Source: Lineus longissimus (lineage: Eukaryota; Nemertea; Pilidiophora; Heteronemertea; Lineidae). From it: a stretch of DNA of 64,000 nt. The translations under genes were made by a program, and so were the position numbers. The stretch spans positions 2,668,001-2,732,000 of the forward strand of contig NC_088318.1 in assembly GCF_910592395.1 (NCBI RefSeq). The letters are read 5' to 3'. Of this stretch, positions 58,201-64,000 are shown in pieces. Below the pieces are notes generated by a model that saw only the letters and a program-made list of their open reading frames with translations, was not told the origin of the DNA and made no database searches. Every line of letters starts with the position of its first letter. Positions within the stretch are counted from its first letter, which is position 1.

Positions 58201-61200
58201 GTGGAGAAACCTGGTCACTTACTTCCTCTGTGGTAGTTGAGTTTGTACAGAGAAGGATCTCCTCATCATCTGGTAGAGGGAGCTTGGGGTCATCCATGTA
58301 AAGGCCGAGTACCATGTTGTATATATCAGCTGAAAAAGAGAGCAGGGTTACATTTTATGCTTTCAGCTTTTTTGGAACCGTTTTTGACTGAGACAACTAT
58401 CAGTTATTAGCCAATAGTAGAAATACTAGCGGATAAGATTAGGTCAGGAAAAAGATAAGATTTCAAGCAGACGGCCACCTACCTTCTGGGCAGACAATCA
58501 AGTTGGGTCGCCCTGATCTCAGAAATGGTGGGAAGGTCCTAAGTATTCTGCCCTCTGAAAGAGTAGAGGTTGAAAAATGAAATAAGTCAACGAGTTATTT
58601 TACATGAGTGACCTCAAACTACACTCAATACACACTTTTCATCAAATTTTAAGAAAACAATTCTTTCCAGTTGCTAGGGAAACAGACCTAAATCAGAAAA
58701 TTCAAACTGAAGTCAGCTGACATGTAAACCTTAAAATGATGAAGATAGGTTTAATTTTACATGGAAGTTCTCAGACTAGTTTTTTTGCCTCTCTTACCTC
58801 TGTCTGAGAGCCGGTCCAGAATCAATCCAAGATGCTCGACGCTGCGGTAGTCCTTCACGCTCATCGAGACCGCACTGAGAAACTTGTCCCAGAGTTCCTT
58901 GAGCTGATCACACAGGGCCCTGGAAGTGAACGAGGAGTTTATGAGCCGAAACTCGACAGCACTTGTAACTTAACCCCTGTCAAATAACACTCCAGGGCAT
59001 AGCTAGCTTTTTGGTCGGGGGGGGGCAATATGAAAGTTTCGGATAATTTTTGCCGAAAATCATGGTCAAAAACACACTTTTTCGACAACTTCAGCCCCCC
59101 AAGCTTGCTGCGTCCATGACACTGGTCTCAAACTCGACTCATGTTTCGTTTTCTGTCTCATGACTTTCACAATATCAATGAGCGGGCTGAGATTGCCACT
59201 TTCCCGAGCAAGAATGTGGGCCTTCCACTCGGGTACTGCCCAGTCAGAAGCCCTGTAAACCCCATTGCCGAGGCTGTCTGGGCCGAACAAGCATGATAGA
59301 GCTCTTCTGATTGCTCAAGTCCCAGTAAGAAGTAAATACAAGACACAATCTATTTCAACCAAATCAGATGCCAGACATACTTCTGATGCCTATCCAGCTG
59401 ACCCAATAGTTCTGATGTCACAGTATTCATCGACGTGGTTGGCTGCAGACGATCAAGATCTCTCATCATTTCAGCCTCTCCATCATCGCCCATCGTCACA
59501 TCCCCATCCTCATCATCAGCATCATCACTATCGGCATTGTCGATTCTGTCCCGATTCTCTAAACACCAGACCATACCTGAACGAAGTTCAATTTGGTTCA
59601 GTCACAGGGTAACATTGGGTGCATTTTCAGGAAATTTCACTAATGTAAAGCAAGGTGGTACAATTATGGCCAAATACAATTATAGCCTCTGTACTCATTG
59701 ATGCGTACTGCACAGTCTGATGAAATGACTTGTCAACATGATGTTATTAGGTAACACACTTTATGACAATGGCCCGAGCTGTTTTCTATATTGCAGAGGC
59801 TATAACTGTACCCCTTTCCCTTTTCTGATTACCTAGCAAAAAGTGCTCATTAAGACAACCTCAGTCTCCTGCATTTGACCACAAGTACTTCAATTATTTC
59901 CGAACGGGATTTTCAAAATTATTGGAGGTAAACACACTTACACCTATCCTCATCGTAGCCGTCCCTTACACTCTCCTGGATAGCCAGACACGCCAACTTC
60001 TCACTGAAGCCCGCGTCGATTAGCCGCTCCTTCAAATCAAGCAAGTTCTCTGATGGTTCCTCGGGCATTTCTGTGTCCTCCTCTTCCTTTTGCGGCGATG
60101 CCTTTGCCTCAAGGTAATCGTGAGCAGCTCGCACAGCCCCAATCAAATCCTCTCTCCTGGCATTGGTTTTGACGCTATGAAGCATATTATACGTCAAGCT
60201 TTTGACGTCTGCACTAGTGACCGTGGCAAACTCACTGCGAAGTAGGACAATTTGTGCCGTTGTGAAATGATTCAGCTGCGGATACTTCCCACGCTGCCTG
60301 ACGAGATATTCCTGCCAATCTTGTAAACAAGACTCCATGAAGTCGGCCAGATTGTGGATCTGTTGTGTCAGTTGACCTTGGTTCTTCTCCATCAATATTC
60401 CCTTCTCCAGATGGAAGTCGACCCGGATATTGTTTTTCGTTGTCAAGTTGCAAAACAGTGTCGACACCCAATCTTGGAAGAGGATATTTCCAGCAGAACA
60501 TATTCTGATGTAGGCTTTGGCAAGCCTGGTCACACCTTCAAAGATCTAAAATGTGGAAAAGGTGACACTGAACGACACGGAAGGGGAGGGAAACCAACCT
60601 AAAGCAGCAAAAGTAAGGTGATTTATACAAGCAGCACTTTTAACAGACTGCGGATCAATCATTTACTAAAAATGTTGACAAGGACACGTGTCCACATTTT
60701 AGCCATACCCCACTCATTCTATTGTACGCATGCGAGTGAGGTCGGTGTTGGACAAAATTCAACCTACCTCTGTGAATCTGTCAATCTGGCTGAGCTGCAC
60801 ACCCTCATCTTGGTTACCTCTCTTCCCAGACGACATCAACATCAGTTTGCTCTGGAGTTCATTCAGCTGATCAATGTTGTACGTTCTCTTCGGATCGTCT
60901 TTCAATGCAGGCACCGTCAACTGAATGACATCTCGGATGTCCTAAAGAAAAACAAAGGATGATATTCTAATCTGCACAACTGGTAAAATGAGTGTCTTTT
61001 AACCAAACAATTGGGGTTCCAACCCACACCTCATGATTGTCCTCAATTACTCAACAACAAGCCAACAAATGATACCATCCCAGTTCACCTCAAGTCTACT
61101 GAAAAAGTGAATACCCCTAGAATAATATCTCTTGAAAATGAAAGTCTCCAGCTTGATTTGCATGTAAATTTATGAAAGATACCATCTGCAAATAAGGATT

Positions 61201-63953
61201 TCTTCCTCAAACAATTCTATTAGAGATTTCCTGATGAGCATTTCGTGTGGAACCATCACCCAGCAGTACAATAAGATCGAGAAGAGAACAGGAACTTTAG
61301 ACTGTATGAATACCTTGTGTCCTTTCTTGAGATTGCCAACTTTGTAGACACCTCGCCCGTTGATGGCGTCCACCTCGCTGAGCGAAGAGACTTCAACTGA
61401 CCCATGTGAGTCCTTGATGAACTTCAGCCAGGCCATGTGCCTCTTGGTGTCCAGCTGCAAAAGATTGCGGTAAACTTGTGTCCTTGGGTAAAGTGCTTAT
61501 AAAAACAGACAGCTCAATGCCCTCACCACAACCAAAGCCAAGGCTATGAAGTAACTGTCCACCATTCTTTGAAATTAAATATCTCGAATCTCTTCCTCGA
61601 ATCATTGAGCACTTTACTCTCAAACATTACAACCTCCACCTGGTGAATCAAGGTAGTAAGAACTTCAGTACAAGTACCTACCAATTTGTCTGTAAGCATA
61701 TTATCCGACTCCAAAGCGCGCCAAACCATCTTACAGTGGCCCAAGAAAACCTCGGCAGAAGCATCTTGCTTCAGGTCGCAGATGAGTGGGGCATAGCCGG
61801 TCACCACAGCATGGAGCATGGAGACGCGATCCAGGTCCATATCTCCCTCACCAGCGGTCGTACTCGCCAAATCAACAAATACTTTTAGCTCCTTTGTACC
61901 TGCAGACATAGCAATAAGTTAAGAGCAGGGCCGAAGAAGTTAAGAATTATCATCACTAGACGAGAGCCAGTGCGCCTTCAAACATCCGAATTTACAAGAA
62001 TATGCTAATGGTGACTCTAGACAACATACATACAGTTAAGCTTTGAAATCAGGAGAAGTACTTCGGCAAAAGTGTTCTGCTCAAGGAAATCAACAATGTT
62101 CAAAAACTCTCGTCAACAATTACCACCAATGTCTTTCAACCATATCACAAGTTCCTTGCACTTGGCCACAGCCTTCAGACACTCCACCTGCTCGACTGTG
62201 ATGTTTTCCAAGATCTTTCCTGTCGTCAGCAGGTTCCTGTTCATGCTCCTGAGTGGTTTATGCTTGTGCTCAGTCTGAAATGAACAAGAGGTGGACGACC
62301 ACGTTTTTTATCGGTTTATTCTGAGTCCCAAATTGCTGCTGAAAGAAAGCGACAAATGCTTTGTCGCATCAACTACTTCTGACTTCCATCTCAACGCTTA
62401 TGCTCGACGACAGTTTTTGAACACTTTTCATTGTTCCTCTCACAGCCAGGGAGGAAGACACCAGACCCCTTGCCTCAAGGACTCCACACCATTACGGGGG
62501 TCTTTAGCGTTATTGATGGACCCAGGATGACCCCCGGTGCTACCGGTTGCAGGCTCATCATAGCCGAGCAGAATGCAGAAGAACTACACCTGAACTTAGC
62601 CAAACTAATAATAATCATCACATACGGTAATATAAAGAGATCAAGGAGGTTGTACAAACTGCTACCTACCACATTAGCCAGTGTCTCGACCTGACTGAAG
62701 TCTCCTGTCAGCTCCATCTCTTTCTTGACCTTGAGAATGGTCACAGCACCCCTGGTGTAACCATCCAACTTGTAGTAGAGTTCAATCTGCTTGAGGATCT
62801 CTTCCACATTCAGCTCTTCTTCAACATAATCTCGCATGCATTCCAACTCCATCTTTATGTCTTCAAACTTCCTCCTGAAGCATTCGAAATATGCATCAAC
62901 CTGTTTCAAGGAGATATTGCCAACGTTCAACATTGAGATCAGCTCACACCACCTGTCCCAAGATGGCTGCCAAACTCGATCAACTGCATCATCAATCTGT
63001 AGTGGAAGCTGAGTTGCATCATGACCAGTTTCCTCCTTTTCGACTGTGCCGAATTTGAGCCACAACTTTTTCAGAATGATGCTTGTTGACAGGGTCTTGA
63101 CCTTGTCTAGAATGCCCAGCAATCTGTCGGATAGCCCAAAGAGTTGTATCTTGGGGACGTTCTTTCCCTCATATGGCCCCTTGGCTGGAGCAACAATGTC
63201 AATCATCGCTCGTTTATTGTTGTTTTCACGGAGGAGAACAGCAAAGGACTCTGTGTGGACTTCTGAAAGTGAACAGCAAAACCAGAAGTGAGTGAGGGCC
63301 ATGAGCCAAAATGGACGTGGGCCAAAATTCAAAAATGGCCAGTATCCCTGGCAATCAGGGCCTCATTCTAGAATAGAGGGGAAAACTTTTATTATGGTGG
63401 GAAATTCACCAAAAGCTCATTAATGGCAAAATCTACCAAGACGTTACAGTCTTGTTCAGAATTTTTTCTCTCCAAGAACAGGCCCACCTCTGTTTATCAA
63501 AAAAGTTTTTTAGTTCAATCACCCTTGGTTGTGCAGCGCAATACATTAAAAACCTATTTTCAAACACAACTGGCAATTCACCAAATGAGAATTACTGTTT
63601 CAATGACAACTTACTGCAGGGAAGTTCAGCACAATGACCAAGTAGAACTCGAAGCTTATCACACGTCCGCCTGAAGTATTCCAACTCATATTGTCTCAGC
63701 TGGAAGAACTGTGTCAAATATGAATGCAAGGAATCCTGTTTCGCCTTCTTTCCCTCAGGATCCTTGGCATCATCTTCACGAGCAGCCCCGATACAGCAGA
63801 GCGTGATGAATGATTCCTGGTGCTTGAGGAGAAGTTCTAAGTCTGAGACCCTGATCTCGTGCTTTAGAAGCACATCTTTCTTTTCTGAGAGAACGGACAC
63901 GGCCGCAGTGATGTGAGCAATGCAGGCATCGTTGAAGAGAATTTCTCTCTTGT
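28516..63953 (-). CDS. RNF213: RNF213 (mysterin) giant AAA+ E3 ligase, N-terminus outside window
   Basis: RNF213 is a giant cytosolic ubiquitin ligase with a dynein-like ring of six AAA+ units, a RING and an RZ zinc finger. It acts in lipid-droplet biology, antimicrobial ubiquitin coating of pathogens and vascular disease in vertebrates. I rebuilt 68 exon positions read from 63953 down to the TAG at 28516-28518. They sum to 13,262 nt in one continuous frame, about 4,419 residues; the human protein has about 5,200. Motifs found in order are AGVGKT (AAA2), GETGCGKT with ILFFDEANTT (AAA3), GKPGSSKS with VVVLDEVGLAED (AAA4), C3HC4 RING, and CSRGHPYVIGN-CGRP (RZ). The first exon here (63615-63953) starts inside a codon after an acceptor, so the gene continues rightward. 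Two exons have unresolved ends (40580-40798 and 59139-59252). One exon has a tandem alternative copy. Confidence 0.96.
31068..31210 (+). mobile_element. SINE tail fragment, same family as 9.3 kb
   Basis: The stretch shares GAATATAGGGAACAGACTGC, CTGGCATT, TGAGTT and CCTATTCTGTCTGGCCC with the SINE at 9322-9545. The Pol III head is missing, so it is a 5'-truncated copy in the intron before exon 64. Confidence 0.7.
31487..31592. repeat. G-run interspersed repeat
   Basis: A G-run followed by GCAATAT, a degenerate stretch, then ATCATGGTCAAAA and CACTTTTT-like sequence also occurs at about 59010-59105. Both copies lie in RNF213 introns. Confidence 0.6.
31870..32035. repeat. Interspersed repeat with CTCTCTATTAAGGAC motif
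   Basis: Contains GACACCTCTCTATTAAGGAC and GATTTTGGTCCGAAA-type sequence, matching elements at about 42010-42197 and 48003-48189. This copy is diverged. Confidence 0.5.
34742..36287 (-). CDS. RNF213: RNF213 RZ zinc finger region, exons 54-56
   Basis: Exon 54 (35961-36287, 109 codons) ends with the first RZ half, FYSCSRGHPYVIGN, giving the Cys and His ligands. The second half comes from one of two alternative exons, 35415-35512 or 35262-35359, each starting CGRP and containing CWCGSDIGG. Exon 56 (34742-34892) follows with an AG|G Arg codon and DNTQKGYVLNVADM. The RZ finger, shared with ZNFX1, is needed in RNF213 for lipopolysaccharide ubiquitylation and antimicrobial function in vertebrates. 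Both choices join exons 54 and 56 in frame. Confidence 0.93.
35262..35359 (-). CDS. RNF213: RZ-finger alternative exon 55b
   Basis: Also 98 nt with the same phases. It reads CGRPVERAKCWC, GSDIGGIGYQ and LKEGNAKIDH. The acceptor is TTTTTCATAG and the donor GTATAG. Reading frame and splice sites are intact, so it is not a decayed copy. The donor is weaker than that of 55a. Confidence 0.88.
35415..35512 (-). CDS. RNF213: RZ-finger alternative exon 55a
   Basis: This 98-nt exon has phase 0 start and two leftover bases (AG). It reads CGRPYYTGRCWC, GSDIGGQGHH and LSAGNVKLDH. The acceptor is TTTTGACAG and the donor GTAAGC. It is the copy closer to exon 54 in the transcript. See the findings for its relation to 55b. 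Confidence 0.92.
36528..38274 (-). CDS. RNF213: RNF213 E3 shell between RING and RZ, exons 51-53
   Basis: Exons 37762-38274 (513 nt), 37282-37395 and 36528-36581, all in phase 0. The segments are helical (EMMNRIHILKEENHDMHAAR, FLVKQLCRNYGMESLD, HREVYTRNLFEPNVAQ). The 23-bp satellite lies in the intron between exons 52 and 53. Confidence 0.9.
36802..37254. repeat. 23-bp satellite, about 20 units, in RNF213 intron 52
   Basis: The unit CAGCAAAACCTCACCCATC plus CTTGT repeats with almost no change; one unit has CTTGCCAG at about 37141. Since 23 is not a multiple of three, all three + frames are open and encode the same cycling peptide. It begins 28 nt after the exon 52 donor. On the transcript (-) strand each unit contains GGGTGAGG and TGCTGAC, which resemble a 5' splice site and a branch point. 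Confidence 0.95.
38594..39701 (-). CDS. RNF213: RNF213 RING finger, exons 48-50
   Basis: Exons 39601-39701, 39309-39488 and 38594-38969. Exon 49 holds a canonical C3HC4 RING: CIAC, then CKHDIC and RTC, then CLKC, with 11 residues between each of the first-second and third-fourth ligand blocks. It lies near model residue 3200. The proline after the last pair region and the hydrophobic residues of an E2-binding face are visible (PMVLPC). In this family ubiquitin transfer does not depend wholly on the RING. Exon 50 continues with helices (FFMDLVSQLCFAED, VLRSLLLQLLLRY) of the E3 shell. Confidence 0.95.
39957..40798 (-). CDS. RNF213: RNF213 pre-RING region, exons 45-47
   Basis: Exons 40580-40798, 40251-40438 and 39957-40065. 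Exon 45 begins TYVNHDAVGDMIWSGLFWSF and runs through DPEELRPKLLRRSLLLAKDQ. Its 3' end is uncertain: the frame stays open to 40514 and the only phase-0 donor I found is GTGATG at 40579. Exon 46 (NILVKMVDYISSLDEKL) and exon 47 (VVQLFIDHVCPPHIKEE) are clear. A mariner-type MITE lies in the intron just upstream of exon 45. Confidence 0.75.
40819..41097. mobile_element. Palindromic Tc1/mariner-type MITE
   Basis: The ends are CACTCATGGTCAAAAG and its near inverse. Inner arm sequence continues TTATGGACACC, typical of Tc1/mariner termini. Arms of about 115 bp (40821-40937 and 40981-41095) pair with few mismatches. The element is flanked by TA on both sides (40819-40820 and 41096-41097), the expected target duplication. 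It lies in the intron between RNF213 exons 44 and 45. No transposase. Confidence 0.9.
41276..45087 (-). CDS. RNF213: RNF213 AAA6 and core-to-E3 linker, exons 37-44
   Basis: Exons 44883-45087, 44367-44543, 43975-44190, 43439-43619, 43009-43156, 42352-42692, 41755-41927 and 41276-41503. AAA6 features are VMLLQCDSGDQNSNLIACAR, HFVFIVQMPR, and FVGFQ|GGKWHSVHLDDLRP across the exon 37-38 join; no P-loop is seen. Exons 39-44 are helical (for example LPFSWEVY-like and YISDFIHMSVRCGQ stretches) and form the hinge leading to the ligase part. All junction phases agree. Confidence 0.88.
42010..42197. mobile_element. MITE-like repeat with CAGTGGAACCTC-type ends
   Basis: The left end reads GTGTGGAACTTGCCTTAGCGG and the right end inverted reads TAGTAGAACCTCTCTACTAA. 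Internal GACACCTCTC blocks repeat. Compare 48003-48189. Confidence 0.65.
44566..44712. repeat. Tandem duplication of about 72 bp
   Basis: Two nearly identical units start AACCGTGACATGTTTGAGG and end CAGCCTGGTCTACA, just upstream of RNF213 exon 38 in the intron. Confidence 0.9.
45249..49097 (-). CDS. RNF213: RNF213 AAA5 and start of AAA6, exons 30-36
   Basis: Exons 48803-49097, 48306-48379, 47746-47878, 46835-47217, 46382-46508, 45844-46041 and 45249-45379. The AAA5 strands are recognisable as REFFGLRDFYSLVKMVYAFA, YLLILTENYAALGILQQHLL, KTVVLLNLESLYESLYDALN and RFRLIVVAEKDVVYEKFPIP. There is no P-loop, as expected for this inactive unit. The exon 30 junction SAE|GICSTD uses a GTAGGT donor just before a would-be stop codon. 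Exons 34-36 lead to AAA6. Confidence 0.9.
48003..48189. mobile_element. MITE-like repeat, pogo-type termini
   Basis: TA is followed by CAGTGGAACCTCCCTTAGCG. The right end inverted reads CAATTCAACCTCTCCATTAA before TA. CAGTGGAACC starts with TA target sites are typical of pogo/Tigger-like elements, so I infer a non-autonomous member. A fragment with CAGTAGAACCTCTCTATCAA also occurs at 20766. Confidence 0.65.
49304..50619 (-). CDS. RNF213: RNF213 AAA4, catalytic ATPase unit, exons 26-29
   Basis: Exons 50435-50619, 50078-50303, 49619-49789 and 49304-49479. Exon 27 carries ALKENLFMMVVCIELRIPLF followed by the Walker A GKPGSSKS. Exon 28 carries Walker B VVVLDEVGLAED. Exon 29 carries the sensor Asn in VAFIGISNWALDP and a possible arginine finger in KMNRGILVQRG. 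The Walker lysines of AAA3 and AAA4 are about 368 residues apart in the model, close to the vertebrate spacing. This is the second ATP-hydrolysing unit and looks intact. Confidence 0.94.
50790..50910. repeat. Small hairpin repeat
   Basis: TATTTATAAGACTAGTAAAT and GCTTTTACT at about 50800-50830 recur in inverted form at about 50875-50908, with a loop of roughly 45 nt. It lies in the intron upstream of exon 26. Confidence 0.75.
51175..53918 (-). CDS. RNF213: RNF213 AAA3, catalytic ATPase unit, exons 21-25
   Basis: Exons 53675-53918, 53104-53342, 52572-52794, 52089-52175 and 51175-51321. Walker A is GETGCGKT (exon 21). Exon 22 starts VHGGTS and holds Walker B ILFFDEANTTEA and the sensor-1 Asn in AACNPYRK. 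Exon 23 has RQLVYRVQPLPQSMLPLVWD and exon 25 the family block FVSLRDVERSMDVM. All catalytic residues expected for an active unit are present. The intron after exon 21 uses a GC donor (AAG|GCAAGT); the family match MK|VHGG fixes the junction. Exon 25 ends at a GTAATG donor inside a Glu run. Confidence 0.93.
51396..52066. mobile_element. Foldback element between 170-bp direct repeats
   Basis: A hairpin with about 115-bp arms (51620-51735 and 51784-51897) lies between two copies of a flanking stretch of about 170 bp (51397-51568 and 51898-52066; both contain GCTACAAAAATCACATAAG and TATCAGACCAAGGGAA). The arms include GGTTCGAGCGAACC-type palindromic sequence. The whole lies in the intron between RNF213 exons 24 and 25. 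Confidence 0.85.
53386..53570. repeat. About 45-bp degenerate minisatellite
   Basis: Four or so units share TGACCTTGACCTTCA and AGGAAACAGATAAGC. They lie in the RNF213 intron that uses the GC donor. Confidence 0.8.
54182..56143 (-). CDS. RNF213: RNF213 AAA2-AAA3 connecting region, exons 17-20
   Basis: Exons 56032-56143, 55435-55570, 54938-55237 and 54182-54379. Conserved blocks are FFWLDLLLRYCGVENPSWAE, HSIFCSN, PGFTAFVVNFMI, ETSPHPYIFFNPDH and LLENFDNLTRADKIT. They match the helical lid and insert before the AAA3 P-loop in RNF213. Exon 19 carries an acidic insertion (EAMEEEEEDELP). A broken copy of exon 18 lies just upstream, at 55656-55776. Confidence 0.9.
54430..54890. repeat. About 30-bp minisatellite, about 14 units
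   Basis: Units share GGCCTGGAGCAGACATCACC with an AAATTGAA or TTCAACA spacer. The array fills most of the intron between RNF213 exons 19 and 20. Confidence 0.85.
55656..55776 (-). pseudogene. Decayed tandem copy of RNF213 exon 18
   Basis: On the - strand, an acceptor-like TTTTGTAG precedes a segment matching exon 18: DFSQDDP, then LLYDNICTSKEFQRPY and LRDLTARR. The real exon has DFNRDDP and LLHNDICTSQEFQRPY. One extra base in a G-run (GGGGGG near 55755) shifts the frame after DDP and soon gives TGA. No donor is seen at its 3' end. It is a dead duplicate exon within intron 17. Confidence 0.85.
56616..58919 (-). CDS. RNF213: RNF213 AAA1 (degenerate) and AAA2, exons 10-16
   Basis: Exons 58798-58919, 58483-58554, 58223-58329, 57964-58105, 57414-57597, 57003-57225 and 56616-56765. 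The first five carry an AAA1 fold without a P-loop (GRPNLIVCPE, DEEILLCT, IYCLVNADRLDYD, YRLVIVCSSE). Exon 15 has a complete Walker A, STAGVGKT, around model residue 1063, identifying AAA2, which binds ATP statically in the family. Exon 16 ends the core beta strands with LYLIENLP, which keeps the Walker B-type glutamate. All junction phases agree. Confidence 0.9.
59010..59105. repeat. G-run interspersed repeat, second copy
   Basis: Same family as 31487-31592 (G-run, GCAATAT, AAAATCATGGTCAAAAACAC). It abuts the uncertain donor of RNF213 exon 9. Confidence 0.6.
59139..63953 (-). CDS. RNF213: RNF213 stalk and pre-AAA region, exons 1-9
   Basis: Exons, in transcript order: 63615-63953, 62670-63262, 62124-62274, 61682-61899, 61314-61454, 60768-60941, 59942-60545, 59381-59576, 59139-59252. 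The region is largely helical, with family-typical stretches such as KELKVFVDLA, SHGSVEVSSL and LNELQSKLMLM. Exon 7 is the longest (604 nt) and contains an acidic run (EEEDTEMPEEP) and a UBA-like helix pair (DLKERLIDAGFSEKLACLAI). Exon 8 has an Asp-rich stretch (DSDDADDEDGDVTMGDD). The donor of exon 9 is unclear: 59138 (GTCGAG) and 59120 (GTCATG) both keep frame and both are weak. This part forms the arm and linker packed against the AAA ring in the known family structure. Confidence 0.85.
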
Positions 63954-64000
63954 CTGCAAATGAATAATGCAGTATGGAATAAGCCATTTAACAAACAAAC

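Overview
This window is animal nuclear DNA. Genes are split into many short exons with GT-AG borders, and introns are full of minisatellites, foldback elements and SINE-like repeats. The two proteins encoded are metazoan, and the compact introns suggest a marine invertebrate such as a lophotrochozoan or invertebrate deuterostome. The sequence alone does not settle the species. I found no bacterial operon, rRNA gene, convincing tRNA gene or CRISPR array.

Layout: 1-5.8 kb is non-coding, with a 36-bp minisatellite and a 95-bp-arm foldback. 6.0-25.4 kb on the + strand carries a CLC-7-type lysosomal/endosomal Cl-/H+ exchanger. I rebuilt it as 21 exons and 861 codons, with every splice phase agreeing. 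25.4-28.5 kb is a tail-to-tail intergenic interval with its own repeat array. 28.5-64.0 kb on the - strand carries about 4,419 residues of RNF213 (mysterin), the giant dynein-like AAA+ E3 ubiquitin ligase, in 68 exon positions. Its N-terminus lies beyond the right edge of the window.

RNF213 runs from right to left: stalk/linker, degenerate AAA1, AAA2 (Walker A), AAA3 and AAA4 (full Walker A and B), AAA5/AAA6, linker, C3HC4 RING, RZ zinc finger, C-terminal domain. The two genes converge and share no obvious pathway.

The most notable signal is in RNF213. The exon encoding the second half of the RZ finger is present twice in tandem. The copies are 98 nt each, have the same 0-to-2 phase, and match at 20 of 32 residues. 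They are separated by a 55-nt intron, the shortest I measured. Including both would create a stop codon, so they look like mutually exclusive exons that swap part of the RZ finger. Two further exon duplications, both decayed, occur in the window: one in RNF213 (55.7 kb) and one in the CLC gene (21.3 kb).
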